Shown: in pieces, positions 17,680-26,448 of the stretch
How the letters are laid out: the number at the start of each line of letters is the position of its first letter
Numbering within the stretch: position 1 is the stretch's first letter
Assembly: GCF_040717535.1 (NCBI RefSeq)
Contig: NZ_JBFEFI010000006.1
Span: 1 to 64,000, forward strand
From: Thalassoglobus sp. JC818
Lineage (GTDB): Bacteria; Planctomycetota; Planctomycetia; Planctomycetales; Planctomycetaceae
DNA: 64,000 bases
Direction: 5' to 3'
Made by a program: the position numbers and the translations under genes
The notes under the pieces: model-generated
Databases searched by the model: none
The model's input: only the letters and a program-made list of their open reading frames with translations
What the model was told of the DNA's origin: nothing

Positions 17680-20103
17680 TTACTCAGCAGTCTGCGTCAC
17701 CGCTGGAGTCTCATCCGATTCCTTTGAGGCTGGTGAGTTCTTCAGCAATCGCTTGCTTTCGTTGAGAACGAACTCCGCATCCATAAACGGTTCATAGCTG
17801 ATGTCGTGCCAGCGGATTCGGCCCTGTTCATCGATGAGAAACGTTCCGTGCAGAGTCTGCTGTTCGAAGTCATCGAAGCAGCGGTAGGCTTTGAAAACTT
17901 CCAGTTCCTCATCCGAAACCAGTCGGAACGGGAACTCTTCATCCCCGTAGTTTTCGTGCGACAACAAGAGGTTTTCGACGCTGTCTGAACTGATTGCGAG
18001 CAGCGAAATCCCCGCCTCTGAAAATTTCTCTGTCATGGGTGCGAACGCTTGAAGCTGTTCGGCGCAGTGCAGGCATCCGTAGCCCAGATAGAAGATCACG
18101 ACAACCGGTTTTCCCTGATGGTCACTCAACGAAACCAGCGACTCCTTGTGATCGGGAAGTTTGAATTGCTTGGCATTGGTCGGCGTCCATCGAAACGGAC
18201 CCAGGCTGGCAAGTTCCGGACGAGATCCGAAGTCTTCCGGGATTTCTCGTTCCACTCTCCAGTCCTCGTCGTAGCCCAGCTCCTTGGCAATCAATGCAAG
18301 CGGGCTGTAAATCGGGCCGTTGATCTCGATGTCAGACGAAACCTCTCTCAGCTTCTCGAACGCCTCTTTCGCTTCAGTTTGCTTTCCCGCCTCCCACAAG
18401 ATTCGCACCTGCCACGCCAGCGGAATTGTCTCACTTTGGTTTGAAGAAACATGTTTGTTGATCGCTTCGATCGCCTTCTCGGTGCGACCTGCTCTCAGTT
18501 CAATCCACGCCAGCCAGCCCTTATCGAAGTCCGAAACCTTTGCAAGCTCTTTGTGAGCATCTTCAAAGGCTTCGCAACTCAAGTGCAAACATCCAGCGAG
18601 TGTGTGAATCGCCGTGTTCAGACTTCGAATCTGTGAGGCGAATTTTCTCTTCGCAGCATCCGCCGCCTTGGTTTGATCTTTTTCAGATTTCTCTTCCTGC
18701 TGAGCTTTCTCAAGAGCCTTTCGCCCAGCTTCGGATTGTTCATTTTCGACTGCCGCGAGTTGCTGCTTGAACGCCGTCAGGATGTCACATCCGCCAAGCA
18801 CATCGCCTGTTTGAAACTTGGCCATACCGATCAGCACGTTGCGTTTCTGCTGCTCTTCTTCAATCTCTGTTGGCTCGAGGTAGATGCTGTCCTGCAACTC
18901 GAGCACCTGATTCCAGAGATGGAACGATTGCAGCGTCTGCATCAATCGCATTCGCCCGTACTTCGCACTGCCCGATTTTTTCAGCGTGTTGTACTTCGGG
19001 TGTCGCGGGAGATCGATCATGTTCATGGCCAAAGCGACTGCATCCGTCGACCGACCAACGAAGATTAGATTTCGAATCAACCACTCATTGTTGTGAGCGA
19101 AGTTGTGAATCTGATCGGGAAGCAGTTGAGTTCGCATCATGTGAGCATGATCAGTACGAGCAGATGCCTCCTGCTGCCAGACAGCATCATGGTAGCGATG
19201 CAGCCGTGAATAAGTGTGCCCTGGCATGTGCCACATATGAGCAATCGCTGGCGCCGATTCGCCACACTTCGCAGCAGAATCCAGAGCCAGCTTTGGCTCT
19301 TCATAATCCCACAAGTGAATGACGAAGTGATGGCAGGGATGAAGCGGATTGGCAGCGAGAACTGACTTCAGCAGCGCGTCGACTGCATAGTAGCTGCTGA
19401 TTGGGATGCCCTTCGTTCGATTCTCGTACAGTGCCAGACCGAGGAAAGCACGGGCTTCGATATCGTCGGGATACCGATGTAAAATCTCTTCGTAGTCTTT
19501 GACGAGAGTTTGCCGCCGCTTCTTCTCTTCTTCTTTCTGCTTTTCCTTGTCGGCATCCTCTTTTGCAGCATCATCTTTTTCGGCGTCTTCTTCCGACTCT
19601 TCATCCTCAGTCTCTTCCTCTTTTTTCGGGTCGTATTCGAAGAACTTCGCGAGTGCGTCGATATACATCTTTTCACGGTCAGAAGCATTTCCTTTGCGTT
19701 CGACAGCTTCCGCAATGAAACCGAGCGCCCGTTTTCGATTGTCGCGGTTCGACATGGCCATCCCCCAATAAGCGATGGCGCAGTCGGGATCAATTGCCGC
19801 AGCTTGTCGGAAAGATCGTTCCGATTCGAGGTACCAGAACCCGTGCAGTTGGCCGACTCCCTGATTGATAAATTCCTGCACCTCGGCTGATTTGCAGGTT
19901 GCAGGAAAGTCGACGTTTCCTGTTCCGGGAATCAAAACGGCAGCTTGCCGGGGCCCTTCGTCGAAGACCTCTCCATGAAAGGAGTGCCCTTCGAGTACTT
20001 TCGCGTCATCAGATTCATCCGCGACTGAGGAGTCTGTTTCCTGGCCGAGGAGACGTTGAGAGCAAACTAGAAGTGCAAGCATCAAGAGCAGGCGAAGTCG
20101 CAT
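17680..20103 (-). CDS. Secreted TPR protein with C-terminal peroxiredoxin/thioredoxin-like domain
   Basis: An 807-aa exported protein. A signal peptide (1-20, ending LLGQ) is followed by TPR-type helical repeats (about 60-640), with CAIAYWGMAMSNRDN and HMWHMPGHTYSRLHRY typical of large bacterial TPR proteins. A very charged Glu/Lys/Asp insert sits at about 155-195 and a second Lys/Glu-rich coil near 455-490. The last 150 residues are a redoxin (AhpC/TSA) domain: GKPVVVIFYLGYGCLHCAEQ with a CxxC pair, then LLAISSDS and GTFLIDEQGRIRWHD. The CLHC motif suggests thiol-disulfide exchange. It probably works in the periplasm, but no partner is evident. ATG at 20103. Confidence 0.82.
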   Translation of the reverse strand: MRLRLLLMLALLVCSQRLLGQETDSSVADESDDAKVLEGHSFHGEVFDEGPRQAAVLIPGTGNVDFPATCKSAEVQEFINQGVGQLHGFWYLESERSFRQAAAIDPDCAIAYWGMAMSNRDNRKRALGFIAEAVERKGNASDREKMYIDALAKFFEYDPKKEEETEDEESEEDAEKDDAAKEDADKEKQKEEEKKRRQTLVKDYEEILHRYPDDIEARAFLGLALYENRTKGIPISSYYAVDALLKSVLAANPLHPCHHFVIHLWDYEEPKLALDSAAKCGESAPAIAHMWHMPGHTYSRLHRYHDAVWQQEASARTDHAHMMRTQLLPDQIHNFAHNNEWLIRNLIFVGRSTDAVALAMNMIDLPRHPKYNTLKKSGSAKYGRMRLMQTLQSFHLWNQVLELQDSIYLEPTEIEEEQQKRNVLIGMAKFQTGDVLGGCDILTAFKQQLAAVENEQSEAGRKALEKAQQEEKSEKDQTKAADAAKRKFASQIRSLNTAIHTLAGCLHLSCEAFEDAHKELAKVSDFDKGWLAWIELRAGRTEKAIEAINKHVSSNQSETIPLAWQVRILWEAGKQTEAKEAFEKLREVSSDIEINGPIYSPLALIAKELGYDEDWRVEREIPEDFGSRPELASLGPFRWTPTNAKQFKLPDHKESLVSLSDHQGKPVVVIFYLGYGCLHCAEQLQAFAPMTEKFSEAGISLLAISSDSVENLLLSHENYGDEEFPFRLVSDEELEVFKAYRCFDDFEQQTLHGTFLIDEQGRIRWHDISYEPFMDAEFVLNESKRLLKNSPASKESDETPAVTQTAE

Positions 20104-20300
20104 GGGGCGTGATCCAATGTGGATTGAAAGTGAGGCTGATCACTTCAGGTTCCACGGACCGTCAGCCACTGTCAAGGCTGCCGGGAGAACGTTGTCCCGG
20201 CAACCTCACGAGAATGGCATTGATGCGACGCAGAAACTCACGACGTACGGAATCCCGGCGATCACAATCGCTTCAATTGCAGACTGAAGACGACTTCTCT

Positions 20301-20990
20301 TTATTCACCGACCTGATGAATGAAGTGTCGCCAGCTTTCATACTTCGGCTGATTCAACTGCCGGTTCAAGAGAGGACTTCTCTTCGGTTTGATCGGCTGC
20401 TGAAGCAATCGCATTCCAGCTTCCTGCGGAGTCCGCCCACCCTTATCGACATTGCACTTCAAACAAGCACAGACGATATTCTCCCAGGTTTCCGGGCCAC
20501 CTCGGCTTTTGGGAATGACGTGATCCAGACTCAGCCGCGGAGAGCTGTAGCGGTTGCCACAGTACTGGCAGCGGTGTCCGTCGCGGAGAAAAATGTTGCG
20601 TCGATTGAACTTCACAGCATTGCGTGGAACTCGATCGTAGGTGGTCAATCGAATCACGCGTGGCACTTGAATTTCGAAATTGACAGCACGAATCCAGTCT
20701 TCGTGCTCTTTCTTTTCGCCAAGCGCGGACTTCAATTCGCTCATCTCACGCCATCCGTCAAAGTTGTAGGTCAGGTACTGACCATCTTCGACGTGAATCA
20801 CTTCGGCCAGTTCTTTGAACAGCAGGCAGAAAGCTCGTTTGACGGAGATGACTTGAATCGCAGCAAAGTTTCGGTTCAAAGCAAGAACGGCCGCCTGCAT
20901 CGCTGGCGGGACGCCGACCGACGAGTTCCCTCCGGAGGTGGAAGGAACTCGGGAAGACTGTGCGGGAGAATCGAGTGCCTGGGATACCAT
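20301..20990 (-). CDS. HNH endonuclease family protein
   Basis: A 229-aa protein. The C-terminal half holds an HNH domain: FLRDGHRCQYCGNRYS (zinc CxxC), LSLDHVIPKSRGG with the catalytic DH, WENIVCACLKCNVDKG (second CxxC and the Asn/Lys of HNH), then a basic tail. The N-terminal region (AAVLALNRNFAAIQVISVKRAF) is the one seen in the widespread stand-alone HNH proteins of cyanobacteria and planctomycetes, whose role is unknown. I chose the ATG at 20990 because AAGGAG is five bases upstream; the longer frame to 21107 has no such site. It is not next to a methylase or other restriction gene, so it is not an evident restriction system. Confidence 0.88.
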   Translation of the reverse strand: MVSQALDSPAQSSRVPSTSGGNSSVGVPPAMQAAVLALNRNFAAIQVISVKRAFCLLFKELAEVIHVEDGQYLTYNFDGWREMSELKSALGEKKEHEDWIRAVNFEIQVPRVIRLTTYDRVPRNAVKFNRRNIFLRDGHRCQYCGNRYSSPRLSLDHVIPKSRGGPETWENIVCACLKCNVDKGGRTPQEAGMRLLQQPIKPKRSPLLNRQLNQPKYESWRHFIHQVGE

Positions 20991-21211
20991 GCACGCTCCT
21001 TGGCCGTTAGGGGCACTACACACTTTCCGGTGTTCAGAGGCAAACACCGTTAAAGCAGGGAATTTTATCCATCTGACAACGCCCAGGCAACACAATTCCG
21101 TGATCAACTGGCCCGGGACCGCAATCCTTTACTAACATCAAATCAAAACATCGCAGAGTTCTTAACGAAACTCAGATTCCTCAGTCATCTCGAAATTTCA
21201 GGGAGACGTGA

Positions 21212-21928
21212 ATGTTCTCAAGTCCTCGCCCGCTCGTACTCGTTTGCATGACTCTCACTATGACCTTGTTGACCACGCCTGGGTTCGCGCAGAAGAAAAA
21301 GGCTCCCAACCCAGCATTTGCAGAAGTCACCGACGATCCCAATCTTCCGCGCGTCTTGCTGATCGGTGATTCCATTTCCATCGGCTACACCGTAGGTGTT
21401 CGAGAGAATCTTGCAGGCGAAGCGAACGTTCATCGAATTCCAGTCAACGGCGGCCCGACGACTCGCGGTCTCGAAAGTATTGACGAGTGGCTCGGTGATT
21501 CTGAATGGGATGTGATTCACTTCAACTGGGGTCTTCACGATCTCAAATACATCAACGACAAAGGGCAACTCGTTTCGCCATCCACCGGAAAGCAACAAGT
21601 TCCCATCGACGAGTACGAACGGAACCTGTCAAAACTGGTCGACCGCCTCAAAGAAACCGGCGCAACCCTCATTTGGAGAAATACAACTCCCGTTCCTGAA
21701 GGTTCGCAAGGCCGTACTCCGGGAGACGAAGTGATCTACAACACCGTCGCTGCCAAAATTATGGAGAAGCACGGAATCCCAACCGACGATCAATACGCCT
21801 TCGTCAAACCGCAGATGGACGAACTGATGCTGAAAGCGAACGTTCACTTCACGAAAGAGGGATACGCTGCCCTAGCGAAACAGGCCGCTAAGAGCATTCG
21901 CCAGAAGCTTCCCAAGTCAGAGAAATGA
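21212..21928 (+). CDS. Secreted SGNH/GDSL hydrolase
   Basis: A 238-aa exported esterase-type hydrolase. A signal peptide (1-26, ending GFAQ) precedes the SGNH blocks: block [13 protein letters not shown] (nucleophile Ser in GDS), a glycine block (VNGGPTTRG), block [13 protein letters not shown] (the Asn) and block [13 protein letters not shown] (the catalytic His, with the Asp position occupied by Asn-Val-His). Members remove acetyl or other acyl groups from sugars or lipids. ATG at 21212 with GGGAGA upstream. It stands alone, followed 203 bp later by a PIG-L deacetylase gene. Confidence 0.88.
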   Translation: MFSSPRPLVLVCMTLTMTLLTTPGFAQKKKAPNPAFAEVTDDPNLPRVLLIGDSISIGYTVGVRENLAGEANVHRIPVNGGPTTRGLESIDEWLGDSEWDVIHFNWGLHDLKYINDKGQLVSPSTGKQQVPIDEYERNLSKLVDRLKETGATLIWRNTTPVPEGSQGRTPGDEVIYNTVAAKIMEKHGIPTDDQYAFVKPQMDELMLKANVHFTKEGYAALAKQAAKSIRQKLPKSEK

Positions 21929-22131
21929 CTCCGAGCAATGGAGGCTCCGATTCGTTTCAACGGACTCGATTGGATCACGTCTTGCGAAATAACGATTCAA
22001 TGCTGACAGGCGGGGCACTTCGATGAGTTGTTTGCTGCTGTCACTTTACAGAGGCGGTTGGGGCTTCAATACTGCGAACTCAAAACGTTTCCCGCCTCGC
22101 AGTGTTGTCGTCCTCCTCATTGAGAACTTGC

Positions 22132-22896
22132 ATGTCCACTCAATCCTCACCATTCCGCGTCCTCGCGATTCACGCACATCCCGATGATGTCGAAATCCTA
22201 TGTGCTGGCACTCTCGCTCTTTTGAAAGATCGTGGCTGTCACATTTCGATCATCACGATGACCGCCGGAGACAAAGGGAGCGCTGAACTCGGTGCTGAAG
22301 AAATCTCGAACGTCAGACTGAACGAGGCAGCCAACTCGGCAGAACTGCTTGGAGCTGATTACCATTGCCTCAAGTTCTTTGATCTCTGCATCGACAACGA
22401 CGACGCAGCCCGGAAGCGTGTCACAGAAGGTTTGCGACTGACCCGTCCTGATCTGGTGATCACCGCTCCACCGGTCGATTACATGACCGATCACGAGATG
22501 ACCAGCAAACTCGTCCGCGATGCGTGCTTCGCAGCTTCGGTTCCGAACTACTCCACCGAACAATGGGACCCCGCCCCGCCGACGTCGCGAATTCCTTACC
22601 TGTACTATGTCGATCCAATCGAGGGAGTCGACTGGTTTGGTAATCCGGTTCCTCGCGATTTTGTGATCGATGTCTCGTCGACGATGGAGCGAAAAATCGA
22701 CATGCTCGCCTGTCATGCAAGTCAGCGTGACTGGCTTCGCCAACAGCACGGGATGGACGAGTATCTCGACAGTTGCCGACGCTGGTCCGCCAAGCGGGGC
22801 GAAGAAATTGGTGTCGCCTACGGAGAAGGATTTCGGCAACACGTCGGTCATCCTTACCCTCACGACAACAAACTGCTCGAACTGCTGAGCAGCTAG
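22132..22896 (+). CDS. PIG-L family N-acetylglucosamine-type deacetylase
   Basis: A 254-aa zinc hydrolase of the PIG-L/LmbE superfamily, as in BshB of bacillithiol synthesis. The metal motif HAHPDDVE (about 14-21) and [14 protein letters not shown] (second His) are visible, together with [10 protein letters not shown]. It removes acetyl groups from GlcNAc-linked substrates; whether the product is bacillithiol, a glycan or a secondary compound is unknown since no partner gene is near. I chose ATG at 22132; an upstream GTG at 22102 would add ten residues. Its TAG stop codon abuts a dispersed repeat (22895). Confidence 0.88.
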   Translation: MSTQSSPFRVLAIHAHPDDVEILCAGTLALLKDRGCHISIITMTAGDKGSAELGAEEISNVRLNEAANSAELLGADYHCLKFFDLCIDNDDAARKRVTEGLRLTRPDLVITAPPVDYMTDHEMTSKLVRDACFAASVPNYSTEQWDPAPPTSRIPYLYYVDPIEGVDWFGNPVPRDFVIDVSSTMERKIDMLACHASQRDWLRQQHGMDEYLDSCRRWSAKRGEEIGVAYGEGFRQHVGHPYPHDNKLLELLSS

Positions 22897-22941
22897 AGCA
22901 AGTTGCTCTTTCCTGTGCACACGAAATTAGAAAATGCTCAA
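22895..22941 (+). repeat. Dispersed intergenic repeat, copy C (short form)
   Basis: AGAGCAAGTTGCTCTTTCCTGTGCAC directly joined to ACGAAATTAGAAAATGCTC. It matches the beginning and the end of copy D and lacks the middle part, as if deleted. It begins inside the TAG stop codon of the PIG-L gene. Confidence 0.6.
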
Positions 22942-23085
22942 AACCACGAAGTGAATTCGAGCGTTCAAAGTTGATTTCAAGGCACGGATCATTCTTAAGT
23001 GACTTGAATGACTCAGCGGAACAAACGAGAAGCATCCCCAACAGAACAATCCGCGATCGACGAAAGCTCTGGCATGGCGAGTGAA

Positions 23086-26000
23086 ATGATGAGAGTTTCA
23101 ATCAGTTGTTTCATGGTCTCATCGTTCATTTTCATGCTTCTCAATTGCTCCGAAGCACAAACACCGACCGTCGACGAAGTACTCGCGTCGGCGCAGCAGA
23201 CGGGAAACTCCGAGCGCGGCTTGCACGTTTTCGCTTCCGCAAAGTTCGCTTGCGTTTCTTGTCATGCAATCGGTGAAGCGGGCGGAAAAATTGGTCCAGC
23301 GCTCTCGCTGATTGCGAAACAGCGCAAGCCGGAAGAGATTGTTCAGTCTCTGCTGAATCCAAAGCAGACCGTGCAACCGGAGTACATCGCCCACGCTGTT
23401 CAGACTGATGACGGCCAGCAGTATCGAGGCTATCTCGTTTCCGAATCGAGTGAAGAACTCGTTCTCCGAGATCCCTCGTCCAAGAAACTCGAGCACATCC
23501 CCGTCGACTCGATTGAAGCCCGCAAGGAAATCGGCACGTTAATGCCGGAGGGACTCTCGCAAGCCATGAGTCCGCAGGAACTCGCCGACGTCGTGCACTT
23601 CCTATTGAATCTCAAAGACGATGGAGACATCGACCGCAAACTTGCTGAGTCAGTTCTGCAACATGCAGCCACTCACAATCACGGTCCTGTTGCATTTGAA
23701 TATGAGTTGGGACCGCTTTCCCCGGATTACTGGCCGAACGCGAACCACTTCGTCAATCGAGAACGCGTCTACGACTACTACGCGAAGCAGGCTGCTGCTT
23801 TTCGGGGTCGTTCCGACTCCGTGAGAATGTTACCCGAGTTTCCGGGACTCGACGGGGGCACCCTCGGTCACTGGGGGAATCAGGACGAAGAAACCTGGCG
23901 GGATGGTCGCTGGAACGAAACACAATTGGGAACTCTCCAAAGCGGTGTTTTTCGCGGAGCAGGCGTTCAAACCGATCGCGGAATCTGCGTTCGCTTCGGT
24001 GAGAATCAGGAGTACTCTGCCTGCTTTGATCCTCAGACGCTGAGTTACTCGCTGGTCTGGGAAAACGGATTCGTCAAATTCTCCGACACTCGTCACGGGT
24101 TCGTGAGTGGCCTCGAACTGAATGGCAATCCCATCGCGAGAGATGTTTCGGCTCACTCTTCCAAACTCCCTCAACAGAACAGTCGCCGCTATCTGGGCCT
24201 GTATCGATCCGGTGATCTCGTCGCGTTCCGCTACCGAATCGGCAACCGGGAGTATCTGGATGTTCCGAAGATGGTCGACGGAAAATTTCAACCTGAAGCC
24301 ATGCCGGTCGAAGATCATCCGTTGAATTCAATTCTCGATGGAGGTCAACCTCAGTGGCCCGAAGTCATCACCACACCGATCTTACTCGGAACGGCCACTC
24401 CGTACGCCATCGACAACATCACTCCACCGTTTGACAATCCGTGGAACAGTCTGATGTTCTTCGGCGGACACGCATTTCTTCCCGATGGGTCAGCCCTGTT
24501 GTGCACGATGCAGGGCGACGTTTGGCATGTCTCCGATATTAGCGTTCCCTCCACTCAAGCTCGCTGGAAGCGTTTCGCATCGGGGCTGCATCAACCGCAA
24601 GGAATTGTGGTCGATGACGATGGAATTTTCGTCCTTGGCCGTGATCAGATCACTCGACTTCACGATCTCAACGGAGATCAAGAAGCGGACTATTACGAAG
24701 CATTCTCGGCTGCCTATGAAACTTCTCCGGCAGGACATGACTTTATCTGCGGACTTGAACGCGACGCCGACGGCTACTTCTACACAGCTTCCGGAAATCA
24801 GGGAGTGCTGCGAATTTCTCCCGACGGGCAACACGTCGATGTCATCGCCACAGGCTTTCGCAATCCGGACGGACTCGGCGTGACGTCCGATGGAAAAGTC
24901 ACCGTCCCGTGTTCGGAAGGAACGTGGACACCTGCTTCGATGATTTGTTCTGTGCCGATTCATGAAAAGCCTGCACAGCTTCACCCCTCAATCGGCGGTC
25001 AGGATCCACCGTTTTATGGCTACAAGGGACCGCGAGACGGACAGGCTCCAGAACTTCCTCTGGTCTATCTTCCGCGCGGAATCGATAACTCCTCCGGCGG
25101 ACAAATCGAGGTCTCGAGCGAATCGTGGGGGCCGCTGCAGGGAGAGATGATCCACTTTTCATTTGGAACCGGAAGCCACTTCCTGCTCCTTCGCGACGAA
25201 GTTCGCGGAGTCGAACAAGGCACCATTGTTCCCTTGCCGGGTGAGTTTCTGTCAGGCGCTCATCGAGGTCGGTTTCATCCGATTGATGGACAACTCTACG
25301 TGACCGGGATGGCAGGCTGGGGAGCGTACAGCATCGAAGATGGATGCTTCCAACGCGTGAGATATACAGGTGACTCTGTTCAACTACCGACCAAGGTTTC
25401 CGCCCACGAGAATGGAATTCATGTGCGGTTCTCGTCTCCGATTGATCCCTCAACGGCAGAAGATCGAGCCGAACAATTCGCCCAAGCCTGGAACTATCGA
25501 TACAGCCCTGGCTACGGATCGCCCGAGTTCTCGACAAGAGAGTACGGAACTCAAGGCCACGATGTGCTGACCATCACGCGCGTCCGAACCACCGATGACG
25601 GGTACGGAATATTCCTTGAGATTCCTGAGCTGCAACCGGCCAATCAACTGCATCTCAGTCTCGCTCCTGATGCTGAACATCGATGTGAGATGTTTCTGAC
25701 GATTCATGCATTACACGAACCGTGGAGCATCCCCGGTGAGAATCCCCCGGCTCGAAAGGAAGTCTCACCGCCGCCGATCCTGAAAGATCTCGCGTACGCA
25801 ACACAGCTTCAGCCCAATCCGTGGACACGTCGACTTAAAGATGCTCGCGACATTGAACTGGCCACCGGCAGCAATTTGAGTTTTCAAGACCGGACAATCC
25901 GTGTCAAAGCTGGGGAACCAATCCGGTTCACGTTGCAAAACCCCGATGTCGTCCCACACAATTGGGCACTGGTCAAACCGGGAACTCTGCATGCCGTCGG

Positions 26001-26214
26001 AACGCTGTCGAACAAGCTGATTGCTGACCCGGATGCCTTCTTGAGCCACTATATTCCCGAAACGGACGACGTCCTCGTGCATACCGATGTCGTTTCACCG
26101 GGAAGCTTTCAGGTGATCTTCTTTAATGCCCCGAAAGAGCCCGGAGTCTACCCGTATCTCTGCACGTTTCCGGGCCACTGGCTGGTCATGAACGGAGAGC
26201 TCATCGTCGAGTGA
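23086..26214 (+). CDS. PVC-type cytochrome c / beta-propeller / cupredoxin protein
   Basis: A 1042-aa exported protein combining three electron-transfer-like modules. After a signal peptide comes a cytochrome c domain with the heme motif CVSCH (56-60) and the usual planctomycete tail (MSPQELADVVHFLLNLK). The middle (about 150-880) is a large beta-rich region with propeller-like repeats (LHQPQGIVVDDDGIFVLG, GFRNPDGLGVTSDGKV). The last 110 residues form a blue-copper domain: VVPHNWALV, then YPYLCTFPGHWLVM, giving His, Cys, His and Met ligands. It probably acts outside the cytoplasm in oxidising sugars or in redox transfer. The frame is open back to 23008, but the ATG at 23086 gives a proper signal peptide; the start is uncertain. 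Confidence 0.85.
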   Translation: MMRVSISCFMVSSFIFMLLNCSEAQTPTVDEVLASAQQTGNSERGLHVFASAKFACVSCHAIGEAGGKIGPALSLIAKQRKPEEIVQSLLNPKQTVQPEYIAHAVQTDDGQQYRGYLVSESSEELVLRDPSSKKLEHIPVDSIEARKEIGTLMPEGLSQAMSPQELADVVHFLLNLKDDGDIDRKLAESVLQHAATHNHGPVAFEYELGPLSPDYWPNANHFVNRERVYDYYAKQAAAFRGRSDSVRMLPEFPGLDGGTLGHWGNQDEETWRDGRWNETQLGTLQSGVFRGAGVQTDRGICVRFGENQEYSACFDPQTLSYSLVWENGFVKFSDTRHGFVSGLELNGNPIARDVSAHSSKLPQQNSRRYLGLYRSGDLVAFRYRIGNREYLDVPKMVDGKFQPEAMPVEDHPLNSILDGGQPQWPEVITTPILLGTATPYAIDNITPPFDNPWNSLMFFGGHAFLPDGSALLCTMQGDVWHVSDISVPSTQARWKRFASGLHQPQGIVVDDDGIFVLGRDQITRLHDLNGDQEADYYEAFSAAYETSPAGHDFICGLERDADGYFYTASGNQGVLRISPDGQHVDVIATGFRNPDGLGVTSDGKVTVPCSEGTWTPASMICSVPIHEKPAQLHPSIGGQDPPFYGYKGPRDGQAPELPLVYLPRGIDNSSGGQIEVSSESWGPLQGEMIHFSFGTGSHFLLLRDEVRGVEQGTIVPLPGEFLSGAHRGRFHPIDGQLYVTGMAGWGAYSIEDGCFQRVRYTGDSVQLPTKVSAHENGIHVRFSSPIDPSTAEDRAEQFAQAWNYRYSPGYGSPEFSTREYGTQGHDVLTITRVRTTDDGYGIFLEIPELQPANQLHLSLAPDAEHRCEMFLTIHALHEPWSIPGENPPARKEVSPPPILKDLAYATQLQPNPWTRRLKDARDIELATGSNLSFQDRTIRVKAGEPIRFTLQNPDVVPHNWALVKPGTLHAVGTLSNKLIADPDAFLSHYIPETDDVLVHTDVVSPGSFQVIFFNAPKEPGVYPYLCTFPGHWLVMNGELIVE

Positions 26215-26448
26215 CCTGCGGCATCTGTCAGGTTGTCGCTTTAACGCTGTTTTCTGGCAATGAGTTTCGAGTTCGAGCTGACTTGAGAATTTGAACCGAT
26301 TCGCGAGAGCAACTTTCCTTGAAAATCGCTTCTCCTGTCGCGATAACCTCGCCAACGGTGGGCAAGCTGATAAAATAGGGCCCTCGAACTCACATCCATC
26401 AAAATCTCTCCCCTTGCTCAAGGGAAATCTCGTCTCAGAGGTGCGAAT

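Noticed and set aside
20301-20990. HNH protein as part of a restriction or toxin system
   Set aside because: No methylase, specificity subunit or immunity-type gene adjacent; the neighbours are secreted hydrolases.
26290-26345. GAGAGCAACTTTCC resembling the dispersed repeat head
   Set aside because: Match too short and no downstream block in common with copies A-D.
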